Shown here: piece after piece, positions 23,221 through 34,800 of the stretch
How the letters are laid out: every line of letters starts with the position of its first letter
How positions within the stretch are numbered: the first letter of the stretch is position 1
Source of the DNA: Prosopocoilus inquinatus
Taxonomy: Eukaryota > Arthropoda > Insecta > Coleoptera > Lucanidae
DNA: 64,000 nt
Reading direction: 5' to 3'
Assembly (NCBI GenBank): GCA_036172665.1
Contig: CM069870.1
Coordinates: 20,248,001-20,312,000 of the forward strand
Program-made: the position numbers and the translations under genes
The notes under the pieces: model-generated
What the model was told of the DNA's origin: nothing
Databases searched by the model: none
What the model saw: the letters and a program-made list of their open reading frames with translations, nothing else

Positions 23221-24504
23221 TTTTTTAAAAACAGGCCAGAGTTGGCTCTGGAATCACCAAACATACATACGTTTGAAATACATTTACTTATACATCACAA
23301 ATGACAATTAATATCCAGATTTGTCAAGGAACAAACAGTAAAATATTTTTAAAATTGTGGCCAGAATGCCTGCCAATAAATGAAAATAATTTTTTTAGAA
23401 ATCGAAAATAGCGAAAAAATGAAACAGCCTGCAGAAATACTCACTTCCAAAGCGCTACAACGAATTTATTCCGATGTCCTGACTGTAACAAAACTAAAAT
23501 TATTTTGACGTCTTTTTTAAAATCTGAAACGTACGTTTGCATTTTTCATGGCCTAAATAATGAACTGTCTACAAAATTGCGACCACAAGGTAGATCAAAG
23601 ACATGGGAAGTAAATAGCGTTATAAAATGCACATCTACGGCGAAGATTGCAATAGAAAGTTATTTCCAGCGGCGAACACCAGAACCAAACGTTCACACAA
23701 TACGTACGTCGCAATCCGATTATTGGCTTATTAAAAATAAATGCTTGCCCAAATAAAACAGAATGACTCTGAATGGGGGTTTTCAAACCGAAACACAAGG
23801 TCACTGTCATTCTAGAGAATCTGGACTGCCTAGAATATAAGAAAAATTCCGCATCTCCTAGAAGACCATGCCTATCAATCCATCAGTTGGTATTTCACAC
23901 TTTATGCATAGTCTGTAACTGGCTTAAGTCTGCTCACCTATAGATCTAGAAATCAAAAAAAAAAATAATTCTCCGTGATTTCAGAATCCCAAAACTACAC
24001 GCCCCGCAGAATCCACAACCCCGACTTGCCGTTACGACCAATAAATCATTAGTGCCATTAATTCGCCAACCTGGAAATTTTTCATGTGACGTCTCGCAGG
24101 TCAATTGCAAAACCTTTTTTCTGGTTTCACAAAATTTCTTTCAGAAACTTCATGAATTTTCAATAGAATCAATTTTGATCTCAAATCTTGTTACAGTCTA
24201 ATAAATCTCGGATCGGTTTCGGCAACTGCGCTTTCGCAAACGCCGCTGTGTGTTCCTAAATAAACATGGCAATGTCACCTCATGTTCCGGAAATCATCCT
24301 TTACTTCATCAAATATTCTGACATCCCTTTTTTTCGATTGGTTCAGCCCTTTTGGCTCGGGTAAGCACGGGAAGAAGTGAAAACTCGCAAATTCCTCTGT
24401 CCGTTATCGACGACGACACCATTCGAGATGGTTACTTATTATATCGTCCCGTGGATCTGTGTATAATTGTTAGCATCCAAACGATCTGTTTAATTAAACA
24501 GGTA
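23221..24504. other. A/T-rich spacer
   Basis: No repeat partner or recognisable frame. The last 140 bp precede an LTR-like repeat and include GTGTATAATTG, which could belong to a decayed U3. Confidence 0.35.
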
Positions 24505-25108
24505 TGTTACTCGGTGGGACATTAGTGCCAACTCGAAGAAGGGGAGCCGCCTGGAACCATCCCAGCCACCAAGGACGCTGTTCCCGCGATTACAATCATC
24601 CTGCGGCCGATTGCAGGACGCCTCTCGGCCACCCCCAGCGAGAAGCTGCCAACTTCAATCCGATCAACTCCAGTCCCGGTGAGCCGAACCAGCCTGCCCA
24701 GCTTAAGTCACTACCGCACCCTTGCTTGCCGCATCAAGAACACGCCACTTCGTCCAGGACCAAAAGATCGACCGCAGTCATCCACCATTGATCGCCGATA
24801 GCGCCGGAGATGACGTAACTAGCCGACCTTGACATCGCAGCTACAGCCCGGACGCAAAGTACGTTGCCACCCGGCCAGGCCAATGTTACTCGCAGCCACC
24901 CACACGGACGACCAGGATCGCAACCCCCCATTTTGGACTACGAAAAACGCCCAAACAATTTAAACTTAATATTAATAAAAGATATCAACTTTTGTAAAAT
25001 ATTTGTGTTTAAAGCTCTACCCTCTGCAAACCCTACGCCACCCCTCCACTCACGTGACCTGCCCTGTTAGCGTAGCTTACTAAGGGGACCACCCCGGTAA
25101 GCGTGACA
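24505..25108 (+). mobile_element. Solo gypsy-like LTR, copy 1
   Basis: Starts TGTTAC and ends GTGACA, and aligns over about 560 bp with 27960-28565: AAGAAGGGGAGCC, ACAGCCCGGACGC, AAGTACGT(T/C)GCCA, GGCCAGGCCA, TAATAAAAG(A/G)TATCAACTTT and the CTCTAC(C/A)CTCTG block. AATAAAAG would serve as polyadenylation signal. No primer-binding site, gag or pol follows. The U3 with TATA box seen in copy 2 is missing here, and no matching target duplication was found. The open frame at 24504 (95 codons) is part of the LTR, not a gene. Confidence 0.65.
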
Positions 25109-26969
25109 ATATCACTGTTTAATTGTCTTGCTTTTAGTTGTTACTGGCACATAGTTTTTCCACGTCTGGACATTTTTAGTCAACACTGAAGTAAAATTTC
25201 GCACTTACTCGAGTTCAACATTTAAGTTTCTTTCGAAGTCTGAATGAGTTGCTGTGTAATACACGGCTTCACTGTCACTTTGCCACTTTATTTCAGAGAT
25301 ATCCCTGGACAATTTTTTTTAATAAACTCAACATAAATTATTTACTGTTCTTTTCCATAACTAATATAAAATTTAATTCAGCGTTTCCTTTCTGCTTATA
25401 AAAATATTACAGCAATGTGTTTCAATCATTTGTTGAATCATTTCGTCTTTTCTCATGTTGCTTATTCGACCTGGTTCACTCATTCACTGATTTTCTCCGA
25501 GTTTGATGTGATTTGCTGTCTAAAAACGCGTCTTGTTCTTCATTGTAAATTTCCTGCCACTCATTTGTTTCTTAATTTATTTAATCGATTTTCGTTCTTT
25601 ATTGTTTTTTTACCATCTGTATATTTTTCTCTGTCTCTAATCGAATAGTCTTAAAGCAGTTTACTTACCAACGCCGACCGCCTCTTGCGCAGACTTAGAA
25701 AATCACTCTCGCAAAATCTTAATTAAGCAAAACTAATCTACGACAACGTTCTATTGATGAACTCGCGTGCATTCGCACATATATTGTCTTTGCGTCCTCG
25801 TGCACAGACTATTACTTTACCAAAGGAACAACCGGAGGGATGAGCTATCTGACGTTAAGTGCCTTGTAAGGTGGATTATTAGCGTTCACGTTCGTGGGAT
25901 CGCACTATCTTACGAGGCGTTTATCTCCCTCCTGATAACTATTAAGTAGATTCTGCATTCTATCCTGAATTGGAAATTACGATTACAGTTTAAATCTGTT
26001 CTACACATTGTGTAAATATTTTACACCTAATGGTGCAATTCTGTACATGTTACCAAGAATCGTACGATTTGTTGTTAATGATCATTTGCTAATAATTCAG
26101 TTTATGAACTTACATATCGTGATACTTACAGAGATGCAAAAAATTGGAGAGACTGCGTTGAGATTCATTTCGGCACTTGTTCGACAATCTTCTACATATG
26201 ACTTGTATAGGTTAAGAAAAAAAAGAGTACATTTCTCTCTGTGCACGTATATTTAGAGGTAGTGACATTTTATAATTTATCTTTTTAACTGCACAAAATG
26301 TGCGTTAGTGAAGGTTTTCGTTTTTAAAATTTGAAGTTACTTATTAACTCTTGATTGCGAAAACGACCAAGAAATACGTGTACGTAGTTCTTAGTTAATT
26401 TTGTATGTAAATCCTTAAATAATAACGAAATTATTGTGTGTTGACCGCTGTCTTAAATATTCGATAATTGTACATACAACCAATTTCCCCTCTGAAATAT
26501 GTGAAATATTCGGTCTGCCGTTCGAGGAATGGATGGCACGGCATCCCGGGCGAGCAATTCACGAAAGACCTGCCGAACATCTATAAATTTTCTAAATTTC
26601 TCGGCGAACGCAAACAAGTCTGTCTATCCGACGTGCGTCTGCGGAGGAACAATATTTATCACGGCAACTGGTGGCATAAAGCAATATTGATTCAAAAACT
26701 ACAAGACTCCGCCGTGGGGCAGATCCGATTTTAAAGGAGATGTCCCGCAACTCGGTTCTCCACCGCACCGCCGAAACTTCGACCCCGACGCGACGCCGAC
26801 GGAGAAAAGTACTTACGACTTATTAATAATAAAAGAATTTGCCAGTCTTAGTTTGTTCATGTCAATTTGTTTTCGTATTTTGATTTTTTTTAGAGTAAAA
26901 TAAATTGTAAATCGTCATATTGTCAAACTTTTCGCTTTTATAAAATTTATAATTATGTAAAAATAATGA
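25109..26969. other. Sequence between LTRs, no retroelement coding
   Basis: No gag, protease, RT or integrase reading was seen between the two LTRs, so they are probably separate solo insertions. Small frames (25415-25648, 26008-26256, 26468-26734 plus) have no recognisable domains. Confidence 0.4.
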
Positions 26970-27106
26970 TTTATAGTTTAAACAGCGACATCCCACGATC
27001 GTTTTTTGACCTAACATTGCAGTAATATTGACAAATTGAAACCAGTTTGCTACATAATAAGTCATCCCATGCAAAGCGGCCATACTTGCTGTCAAAGCAT
27101 AATGTG

Positions 27107-27256
27107 AAATTTTGTTGCAAATCGTTTTTGATTGTAGTGAATCCCTTGGTCGAATCGTTTTGGTTTGCTGAAGAACCCTCAAATAGGGCTAAAACAGCTG
27201 TACAGGGGCTGCTCAAGGGATTCACTGCAATCAAAAAACGATTTGCAACAAAATTT
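27107..27256. repeat. Inverted arms of about 42 bp around decayed hammerhead
   Basis: Left arm 27107-27147 (starting AAATTTTGTTGCAAATCG, ending GTAGTGAATCCCTT) pairs with right arm 27215-27256 with one mismatch and one indel. The arms enclose the hammerhead motif, so a transcript would fold into a long stem extending the ribozyme stem I. Confidence 0.85.
27161..27208 (+). ncRNA. Decayed hammerhead ribozyme motif
   Basis: Core CTGAAGA (27168-27174) is followed by stem II CCCT/AGGG, then AAAAC where GAAAC is expected, then AGCT, GTA and CAGGGGC. It is homologous to 8397-8445 (minus). The G12-to-A change removes an invariant core base and stem II has lost a base pair, so self-cleavage should be abolished or very weak. 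Confidence 0.65.
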
Positions 27257-27260
27257 TTTA

Positions 27261-27870
27261 ATCATGATTTACGTGAGAATTAAATGATCCTTTATAATAG
27301 CGAAAGTTTGGGATATAAATAAATCAGCGTCAGCGGGCTAATACATAAACACAATAAAATTCTCCGAGAGCACTGTTAAACCGATCGCCAGATGCAGAGT
27401 GAACCTTAATTTGTAGAGTACGTGCGAACGGGTTTTGTAAACTCATTTTTCATCCCCTCTTGTCGTCAATTCTTTCAGCAAACCGTACAACGTTTAATTT
27501 CGATTTCTTTGTTAGCAGCGCCCCGGTTTCAGCATTGAAACCGAGAAATCGATTTCCAAATCACTTTCCACGAATTGCTCGAATAGCGTCTACTTATATT
27601 TTTTTGGAATTGTCGAGAACGGCCCACTCCTTATCTCTTTCTATGATTAAGTTAATGGTCCTTCCTTATTCCCGTTTAAATAAAAGTCCGAAGCTTTAAA
27701 TCGCAAAATATATTGAAATATTGTCACGATGGGAGTTTTTCCTTAAAAAATAATAATAAGAAATTATTAAAGCACGGACTTGTGAAATCGACGGCAATTT
27801 CAACAGTGTCATAACAATGCGTGAGGTAACACGGTTTCATTAAGTAGGTAATACGATTGAACGCCGGGCA
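27261..27870. other. A/T-rich spacer
   Basis: No recognised repeat or frame; ends at the LTR start. Confidence 0.35.
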
Positions 27871-28565
27871 TGTTACGAATAACGCAATGCCCGAATTAAT
27901 AAAAATTGCGTATAAAAAGTGCGAGTAAAATTTGGACAATCAGTCGAACCAGACTCCGGCAAGCTTAGTGCCTACTGTAAGTAGGGGTGCCGCCCTCGCT
28001 GTCTATCTAGGAGCGACTCCGAATTGGCATCATCTGCCATCTCAAAGAAGGGGAGCCACCCGGGACCATTCCAAGACCTAGGACGCTGATCCCAAAATCG
28101 TCAGCATCTTGACGCCGATCGTAGGACGCCTCTCTGCCACCGGCGTCAACCCCCTGCCAGAAACTGCCGACATCAACCCGGTCAACTCCAGTTCCGATGA
28201 GCCACACCAGCCTGGCAGCTGAAGCCATTATCGTACCAGTGATTGCCGTGCCGCTTCGTTCAGGGTCACAAGATCGACCGCGGTCACCCGTCCCTGACTG
28301 ATAGCGTAAATCTTGACTTTGACATCGCAACTACAGCCCGGACGCGAAGTACGTCGCCAGCAGGCCAGGCCAGCAATAATCACAGCCGCCGAACGACCCG
28401 AATCACAACCACTCCGTCTTGAATTATGAGAAACCCCCGTCAAATTAATTTTAACAATAATAAAAGGTATCAACTTTTATAATATAACTGTGTTTAAATC
28501 TCTACACTCTGAAAACGCTACGCTATCCTCTTACCGCGACAGGGTGGAGGCACCTAATCGTGACA
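27871..28565 (+). mobile_element. Solo gypsy-like LTR, copy 2, with promoter
   Basis: Ends are TGTTACG and CGTGACA, near-inverted termini common in insect gypsy LTRs. TATAAAAAG (27911) is followed about 28 bp later by ATCAGTCG, which fits an insect initiator (TCAGT). A short inverted pair CGGGCAT/ATGCCCG brackets the LTR start. The 3' part is shared with 24505-25108. No gag-pol or PBS follows, and the flanks do not show a clear duplication, so it is called a solo LTR. Confidence 0.7.
27911..27945 (+). promoter_or_regulatory. LTR TATA box and initiator
   Basis: TATAAAAAG with ATCAGTCG about 28 bp downstream, spacing expected for an RNA polymerase II core promoter in the LTR. Confidence 0.5.
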
Positions 28566-29104
28566 ATATAAGAGATATTTTAATACAATAACGAAAGATT
28601 ACAAACAAAATAATACGTGAATTAATTAAATTAATTAACCACTTAAAATATAACAATCGACATTAAATTAAAATTAAAATATGAAGGAGAGATGGAAAGG
28701 TACACTTTATTTAAAATAAAATAAATTAGAAAAATTGACTGATTAAAAAAAATTGGAATTTTGAAAACTTCACGACACGTCATTAATTACATACAGAATT
28801 GAAGAGGCACTTTTCTAGGAGAAGGGATTTGGTGTCCCGAGCTACTGTCTTGTCGAACTCCCCTCCTGATCAAAAAGCCACCTCTTTGAATCACACAGAG
28901 CAAAATTAATGTCAAAATGAAGGCAAAAACAAATTTTATAGGAAATATTTACACAATTGTCGGACAAGACGCTATTCTTATAGTAAAATTTACTGCAATT
29001 GTACTCATACTTGCTACAATTTGTTTCTGTCTTCATTTTGATTACAATCTGTGTTACTTTTTACTATTCATTTTTCTCTGTGCAACATAAATGATCTATT
29101 TTCA
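28566..29104. other. A/T-rich spacer
   Basis: Dominated by A/T runs such as AATTAATTAAATTAATTAA; no frame or repeat recognised. Confidence 0.35.
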
Positions 29105-29400
29105 CTCTGCGTGGCCTTTGCATTAGGCGTTGGTATTAAAAAAAAAAAACTTGATGACTTATTCTATTTTTCTGGCACCAAGGTTTGAACGCTGACCAAG
29201 GTTTGCTTGTAGAAATCAGGAACCATTACATAATTACTTCTTTTGTTACACTGTAACTCACCGATTGTCCAACGACATTAATGCTCTTGATCTGATTTTT
29301 CGGTACGTTCATTGCAAGGTGAGTAATGCTTTCGTTGTATAACACTGCGAGTGCTACATTTTGTATTTTTCAATGAGTCATGATACGAGTTTTAAAATAT
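29105..29400 (-). repeat. Dispersed repeat family C, copy 2
   Basis: Inverted relative to 8446-8810: contains CTTTGCATTAGGCGTTGGT, CCAAGGTTTGCTTGTAG, AATCAGGA and CAATGAGTCAT. It carries the middle block (TGCAAGGTGAGTAATGCTTTCG) missing from the 50-kb copy. Confidence 0.75.
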
Positions 29401-31189
29401 CCGAATTAAATAAAGTGTACCGAATTAAAAAAAATATCTGGATTCTTACAAATTATTTATTACAGAGTGAGCCTTAATTATTTTTTTAAGGATTCAATTA
29501 TAAATCCGAATTTAGGAGAGATGTAGAAGTAGAATATTTTCGGTACAAATCTTCGATGTTCCAAGGTTGCAGTTTTTCCGCACCGCATCATACGGCACTC
29601 CAAGGAATTACATTTCCATATGAAACGAGAGCTCCAATATTTATAAAGACATAGATCCCCCGGGGGTAAAGTGTATGATATAGTTGCGAACCGGAATGCC
29701 CCGGAGAATTCTTGCGCATGCTGCGTCATCGCATCGGTGGAGAGAGAAGTTATCGGCTTCGCTGAACGTGCACGATGCTTCAAGTACACACAATAGGGAG
29801 CGTAATGAGGACGTCGCCGTAGCAATTGTTTATTCTGCAGGCCGCAAATAAACCGACCAGATTTTCTGCGACATGCAACGCAAGAAGATAACGAAGCAGA
29901 CGACCACGGCAAACAAAAGTAATTAAGGACTGCTCTCGTCCACTAATGCATCGTTAGTATTAATACGAAGCAGGGGGTAATGGAGAAACGTAATTCAAAC
30001 ATCTGTCGACGTTCACGGCGGCGCGGCGGCGGCACGTTAAAAAATTATAATGAATCGCAAACAAATCTTTTGAGTGGTAATTAAATTATTACCGACGAAA
30101 AAATTCACTTTGATGCGTAATTTTAACAAATGGCGGCGAATACCATCATGCATCAGATCTCTACCTGCTGATTACAACGATTTGGCTTTAACTTAAATAA
30201 TGGGGAAAGATAGGGTAATGGACTGCATGATAAAAGTTGGGGAAGAAAAACGACGGGTCGGATTCGGAAGAGCGAAAACATTTATTTTCGGGAAAACTTA
30301 CATGCGTTCGAAAGTTTCCTTAACTATAGGAGATAAATTCGTTTAAGGACGGTTCGCCTTCTAATACTTATAAGGCCCGGCGTGCTGTGGTGTGGTGTGG
30401 TGTGGTGTGATGTGTTCGAGTAAATGATATTAATTTTGGAAACTTAGGAGATATTTGTGCCGAACATATCCCCCGGGATCTAGAAGCCTAATCTCCGTAT
30501 TAAATTCGGATTTATCCGGGATTTATGGGCTTTAGTTAAAGCAGATAATACCGAATCGAATTAGATTCGCTTGGCAATACAAAATTTGAAATTCCCTGTA
30601 AATATGCCGACGGGCGTCAAAAACCTACCATGCCCACCCCTCCTCCCTACCTCCCTACTTGTCTCATGTTAGTTGGATTTGCATCATGTCAAAACTGCGG
30701 CAGGTTTCATTACGGCTCAGCTTCCATTTACTTCCGCAGCGACAAAGGTCATGGCACCTACAAGAACGCCAACGCAATTGTATTTCTGCGGCTTTTTGTC
30801 CTTTGGTTGTAGATAACGAAGTTGCATCTCGTTATGTGAGAGGTTTCGAAACGAACACGAAAAAGACGGAAGTGCCATTTCGAATACGACCTCATGAACC
30901 TGCTTATTTTATTTGAATTGGTTTCTGTAATCATTAAGTAAGGCAGGAAATAAAATAATACACATATCATCAAAGGTGATCATAACAATTATGATTACGA
31001 GGGAAGGGGGTTAAATAACAAAAAGAAAATTAATTAATAAAATAATAATTCCTCTCCACTAAAAGAGAGATAAAAATGGTTGTATTTCTGCTTGTATACT
31101 AACAGAATTAAAGATAAAATAAAGCGGACTCCGCCAACTACCTTTGGTCACGCTTCACTTTACCTTCCGACACGAAAGCATATACACGT
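29401..31189. other. No gene; GC-richer stretch with longest minus frame
   Basis: The 29478-29912 minus frame (144 codons) is among the longest in the window but has no recognisable domain, is Cys/Arg/Ser-rich, and its length is within chance. From 29480 to 30340 the sequence is CpG-richer with a (GCG)n-like run (30011-30034) and ATTA cores, so it could hold regulatory DNA. A (TGTGG)n tract lies at 30385-30414. Confidence 0.3.
30385..30414 (+). repeat. (TGTGG)n microsatellite
   Basis: About five units of TGTGG with a TGTGA variant at the end. Confidence 0.9.
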
Positions 31190-32160
31190 GTTTCGCAGAA
31201 TGCGGGAATTTGTGTAAGAATGTGTTACAGGATTCAGCCCACAAGCGTAATTCATCACCGTACTTGTAACGGTTCCCCGAATAATCGAAGGTATACCCCG
31301 CATAAAACAGTTGCAGTAATAAAAAACAGCATAATATGTAGAATTCCTGGCTTCCGGTTGGAACCGCGTCCAGAAGCCAGAAATTCCACGATGGACGACG
31401 GCCGCGGAAGCCTTCAAGTAAAACTAAGCATAATATGTAGCTGCGTGGCCACACTTAATAATCGCACCGCATACCTTAGAATCTACGGTGGAAAGAATTA
31501 CGCTCTACGTGTCTGTTGATGTGTTTTGTAAGCATCATTGCCAACGAATTGAAAAGATTCGTAGAATCTAAGCCTTAGCCTATACCAGGAGTTGGCAACC
31601 TTTCTGGACTACTGAGCCAACAATATAAAAAAAACTCGAAATTTTTAAGGAGGCAGTTTTGTTTTGTTTCATAGTCTGTTGGACTTTTAAATTGTTTAAA
31701 CTAAATTGGCTCAGTAGTCCAAAACGGTTGCCGACCCCTGGTATAGTCTACGAAACTTTTCAACTCGTTGGCAAGAATGCTTACAGAACACATCCACGTA
31801 CACGTAGAGCGTAATTCTTTCCACCGCAGATTCTAAGGTATGCGGTACGTGGGCACGCGGCTAAATATTATGCTGTTCTTTATTACTGGAACGGTCCAGT
31901 TTTATTACGGGGTATACCTTCGAATGTTCTGGGAACCGTTACAAGTACGGTGAATTACGCTTTTGGGCTGCATGATTCTAACAGGGTGCCGTGCATTCTC
32001 GTCCCTCCCGGCGTCTAAGGTCGTCGATATTATCACGAACAGCGGCGGAGCAGAAGTTCAGTGACTGCCCGTGAGAGGCGCTACCGCAGAAATTTGACTG
32101 CCATCGACTTGTAAACGAACCTAGACAGCTGACCTGAATAACGTACGTTTTATTTTGTTA
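31190..32160. mobile_element. Large foldback repeat, copy 1
   Basis: The left part (about 31225-31570) and the right part (about 31738-31970) are reverse complements: AGCGTAATTCA, CCGTACTTGTAACGGTTCC, GAAGGTATACCCCG, AACAGCATAATAT, CCGCATACCTTAGAATCT and GTGGAAAGAATTACGCTCTA all recur inverted. The left arm has an extra inverted insert (31336-31436) of its own. The tail 31990-32160 recurs directly at 32480-32610. A hAT-type MITE sits at the centre. No coding frame. Confidence 0.85.
31586..31740. mobile_element. hAT-type MITE, 155 bp
   Basis: 35-bp terminal inverted repeats with four mismatches begin CAGGAGTTGGCAACC (left) and CAGGGGTCGGCAACC (right, read inverted); both continue GGACTACTGAGCCAA. 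CAGGGGTCGGCAA-type ends are characteristic of hAT elements. An 8-bp direct target duplication is not visible; the flanks CTATAC and GTATAG are instead inverted, since they are the inner ends of the foldback arms. Confidence 0.8.
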
Positions 32161-32164
32161 AATT

Positions 32165-32610
32165 GGGTTACAAGATTCAAGTAGACAATATGACTGGAAA
32201 GAATAAAGCTGCAATACGTGTCCGATGAGGTGTATTGTAAGCATCCTTACCGACAGGTTGAAACGATTCGTAGCATCAAAGGTATGTGGTACAATTATTA
32301 GGCGTGGACACGCGGTTACATAAGCTTTCTTTGCTTCTTGGAAGAGAATCCATTTCATTGCGGGGCAAACTTTCGAATATAGAACTGTTTTATTGCGGGG
32401 TGTACCTCCGAATATTCTCGGAACCATTACAAGTACGGTGAATTTCTTTTCATTGGAGTTGCCGTCCATTCGACCAACGACTCTGCGTCGTCATTTTCAC
32501 GACCGTTACTGAGGAACAGAAATTGAGCGTTTGCCCGAAGGAGGCGCGGACGTGATTTGGACAACCGTCCACTTGTAAACAAATCTAGACAGCTGATTGA
32601 GATATTTTAT
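32165..32610. mobile_element. Partial foldback repeat, copy 2
   Basis: Begins with a left-arm fragment (GGAAAGAATAAAGCTG to GATTCGTAGCATC, compare 31489-31568) and switches directly to right-arm sequence (AAGGTATGTGGTAC, GGACACGCGGTTACAT, GGGGTGTACCTCCGAAT, CCATTACAAGTACGGTGAAT), then the tail with CTAGACAGCTGA. It is a second, internally deleted foldback placed head-to-tail behind copy 1. Confidence 0.75.
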
Positions 32611-34024
32611 TTATTTCGTTTTATTATAACGCAATTATTATATTTCCGGCACATTGTTAGTACATCATGTTGAAGTATTACCGTGACTTTTAAGTCAAAT
32701 TTAGAATAGTTTAGCAGATGTTAAAGTTTCGCGACTTCGAGTAGATTCTATGCGATCAGTACTGATCTTTAATTATTTTAGTTGTTGTGTTAATTAACTA
32801 ACGTGCCGAGTTACGTAATTATTTTAGTTATTCGGTTTATTTTGAAGGCTTCATGAAGGTTAATTTGTATTGTTGTCACAAGTATTATAAGTGTTTTAAA
32901 TACAATTACAGCGGGGGTTGTTCCTTGGCGCCCATATTTCCTCATGTGATTTTAAAACGTGCCTTATTCCTAGTCATGAATATTTTCTTAATTTATTCAA
33001 TCAATTATATTTTATTTTAATGTGTCTTTCCTGGTCGTAAGTTTTTCTGAAGAGAAGCAAGGATTTTTCTATCGTTTGCCGTTGGATTGGAGATTGGGGT
33101 TAAATAATTTTGCTGTTGTTAAATTTTTCAAACCCGTCCTCACGATACCAGAACCTTACATCAAAAATAAAAGGAAGATATGTAAAGTCACAAGTCACAA
33201 CCTGGAAGGGATGAAACAAAACGAAAAGGAAAATGAGAGTAATCCACTATCTTAAATAAACAGTTTATAAGCGAGTATTATTTCGAAAGGAAATTAATTG
33301 GCAATTATATATTTTCGTAACCCGCAGCATTCTCTCTTCCTGTATTTAGTAATTAACTTACCCTACAATTTAAAATGTTTTTAATTTCCTCTTCCCTGAC
33401 GTCCTGAAAAGACGAAACGATTTCGATCAAACAAAACTAGCTCCACTATTTAATTTCTTCCTGCTAATAAAGTTGCCAATTAAATAGCGGAACGTCGCGT
33501 CGCCTCGAGTCTTTCATAATAAAGACTCTCTTAATACAGTCCTTAATGATTCAGAAGAAAAAAAAAAAAAAAACTCCCGCTGCAACTACTACATTCTTAA
33601 GGTAATTCATTTCCTGCTGCGTGGCCGCGTCCGGGGATCCACCTGTAATGAGTTTCACTCGGGCATCCTCCGAGTGGAAAGAACATTCCTGTTATTTCCA
33701 GTGAAGAGGAGGATCTAATTCCGTTCGGATACAAATAACAACGCGGAGGAGATTACGCCGCTTCTAACCCAATTTAGCAACTTCTAGATTTGCATACAAT
33801 TCGAATCTGAATGGGTATAATGACTTCGAAGGAGTGAAATTTTCATGTTTATGTATTAGGGAGATGAGTTTTGATTACATATGTATGAACTGGTAGTGGG
33901 TTATAGATACATGAGAAAATTATGGGGGCACAATCGCTTATACGTACATACATCAAAGTTAATTCATACGAAAAGCTTCTTGTAATATTACTGAAACTAA
34001 AGTCATCAGCATTTTGTAGATATA
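32611..34024. other. No gene seen
   Basis: A/T-rich then moderately CpG-rich (33270-33760). Contains the GAGTCTTT/AAAGACTC hairpin at 33507-33528 and a poly-A run at 33558-33573. The 33022-33255 frame has no domain. Confidence 0.35.
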
Positions 34025-34800
34025 CAGGGTGTTTTTTACTGTGTGCAAATAAAGAAACCTCAGTGTAAGTATGTGAAATAGTACCTTGTGCGGGTATATT
34101 TTGATGGTTACCGTATTGTAGCCAAAGGTAAATATCATTTGTTTGAAACTGCTGAAATATGCGAGAAAGAAATATTTAGCAAGGTCAATGACGCAATCCT
34201 CTGTAGTCGGTGTGAACACGCCTACTGATACCGTACCCAATCATCAACGCAGCGTTTCGTAATAATAATCCGTATCATTTATTAATTACTTAATTTAAAA
34301 TTTTAATTCACTGAGCGAAGTAATGTTACATTTATTTGTTTTAGGATATCAACCATCGATGAATAAATCCGAAGGTTTATGCACCAATTAGGCGAGCGCG
34401 TTAAAAATTTCCTTCTGCCTTTTACGTAAATCAACTTTTGCTAATCTCGTTACTAGATATGAAAGTACTACTTAAAGTCCACGGAAAAAAGTAAATGTCA
34501 AATTTTGATAAGTCTATTAAAATTGGGAATGTGAAATTGCAATTTATTCATACCTCTTTTTTGACTTGTTTGGCAACAACGCAATATTCGCAGCTTCTTG
34601 AATTGTACTAATTTTTAATTTGAAAAGGGTTAAAATTGTAATTACTTGGAGTGAAATTACATTTATTTATTTTAATAAATCCAGGCACTTTGAGAAAAGC
34701 GTTTAAAATGTTTTGATTGACCGGATGATTTACATCGTTCATGCACAAGGTCAAGCTAACCACTAACCTATCTTTGCGTCGTCATTCAACAGGCGGCCTC
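34025..34800 (+). repeat. Left part of CAGGGTGTT-end element, copy 2
   Basis: Partner of 263-1006. Starts CAGGGTGTTTTTTACTGTG after TATA. The matching right end lies at 43485-43706, so if both belong to one insertion it spans 9.7 kb and has taken in later insertions. The 33959-34240 minus frame overlaps this end and is not coding. Confidence 0.7.

Larger units (their letters stand above)
26970..27260 (+). repeat. Repeat family E carrying hammerhead insert
   Basis: The first 120 bp (AAACAGCGACATCCCAC, GTTTTTTGACCTAA, AAATTGAAACCAGTTTGC, CATAATAAGTCATCCCATGC) match 53985-54095. The last part (CAACAAAATTTTTTA) matches 54096-54110, but in that copy the middle, with the inverted arms and hammerhead, is absent. 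The 27-kb copy thus looks like the filled version. Confidence 0.65.

Noticed and set aside
24505..28565. One complete LTR retrotransposon between the two LTRs
   Set aside because: The LTRs are too diverged from each other, one lacks U3, and no primer-binding site or gag-pol lies between them.
29478..29912. 144-codon open frame on the minus strand as a gene
   Set aside because: No recognisable domain, and a frame of this length is expected by chance once or twice in 64 kb of this base composition.
32220..32275. CCGATGAGG..GTTGAAACG as a hammerhead
   Set aside because: No stem II fits between the two core-like words and the aligned copy at 31.5 kb does not preserve them.
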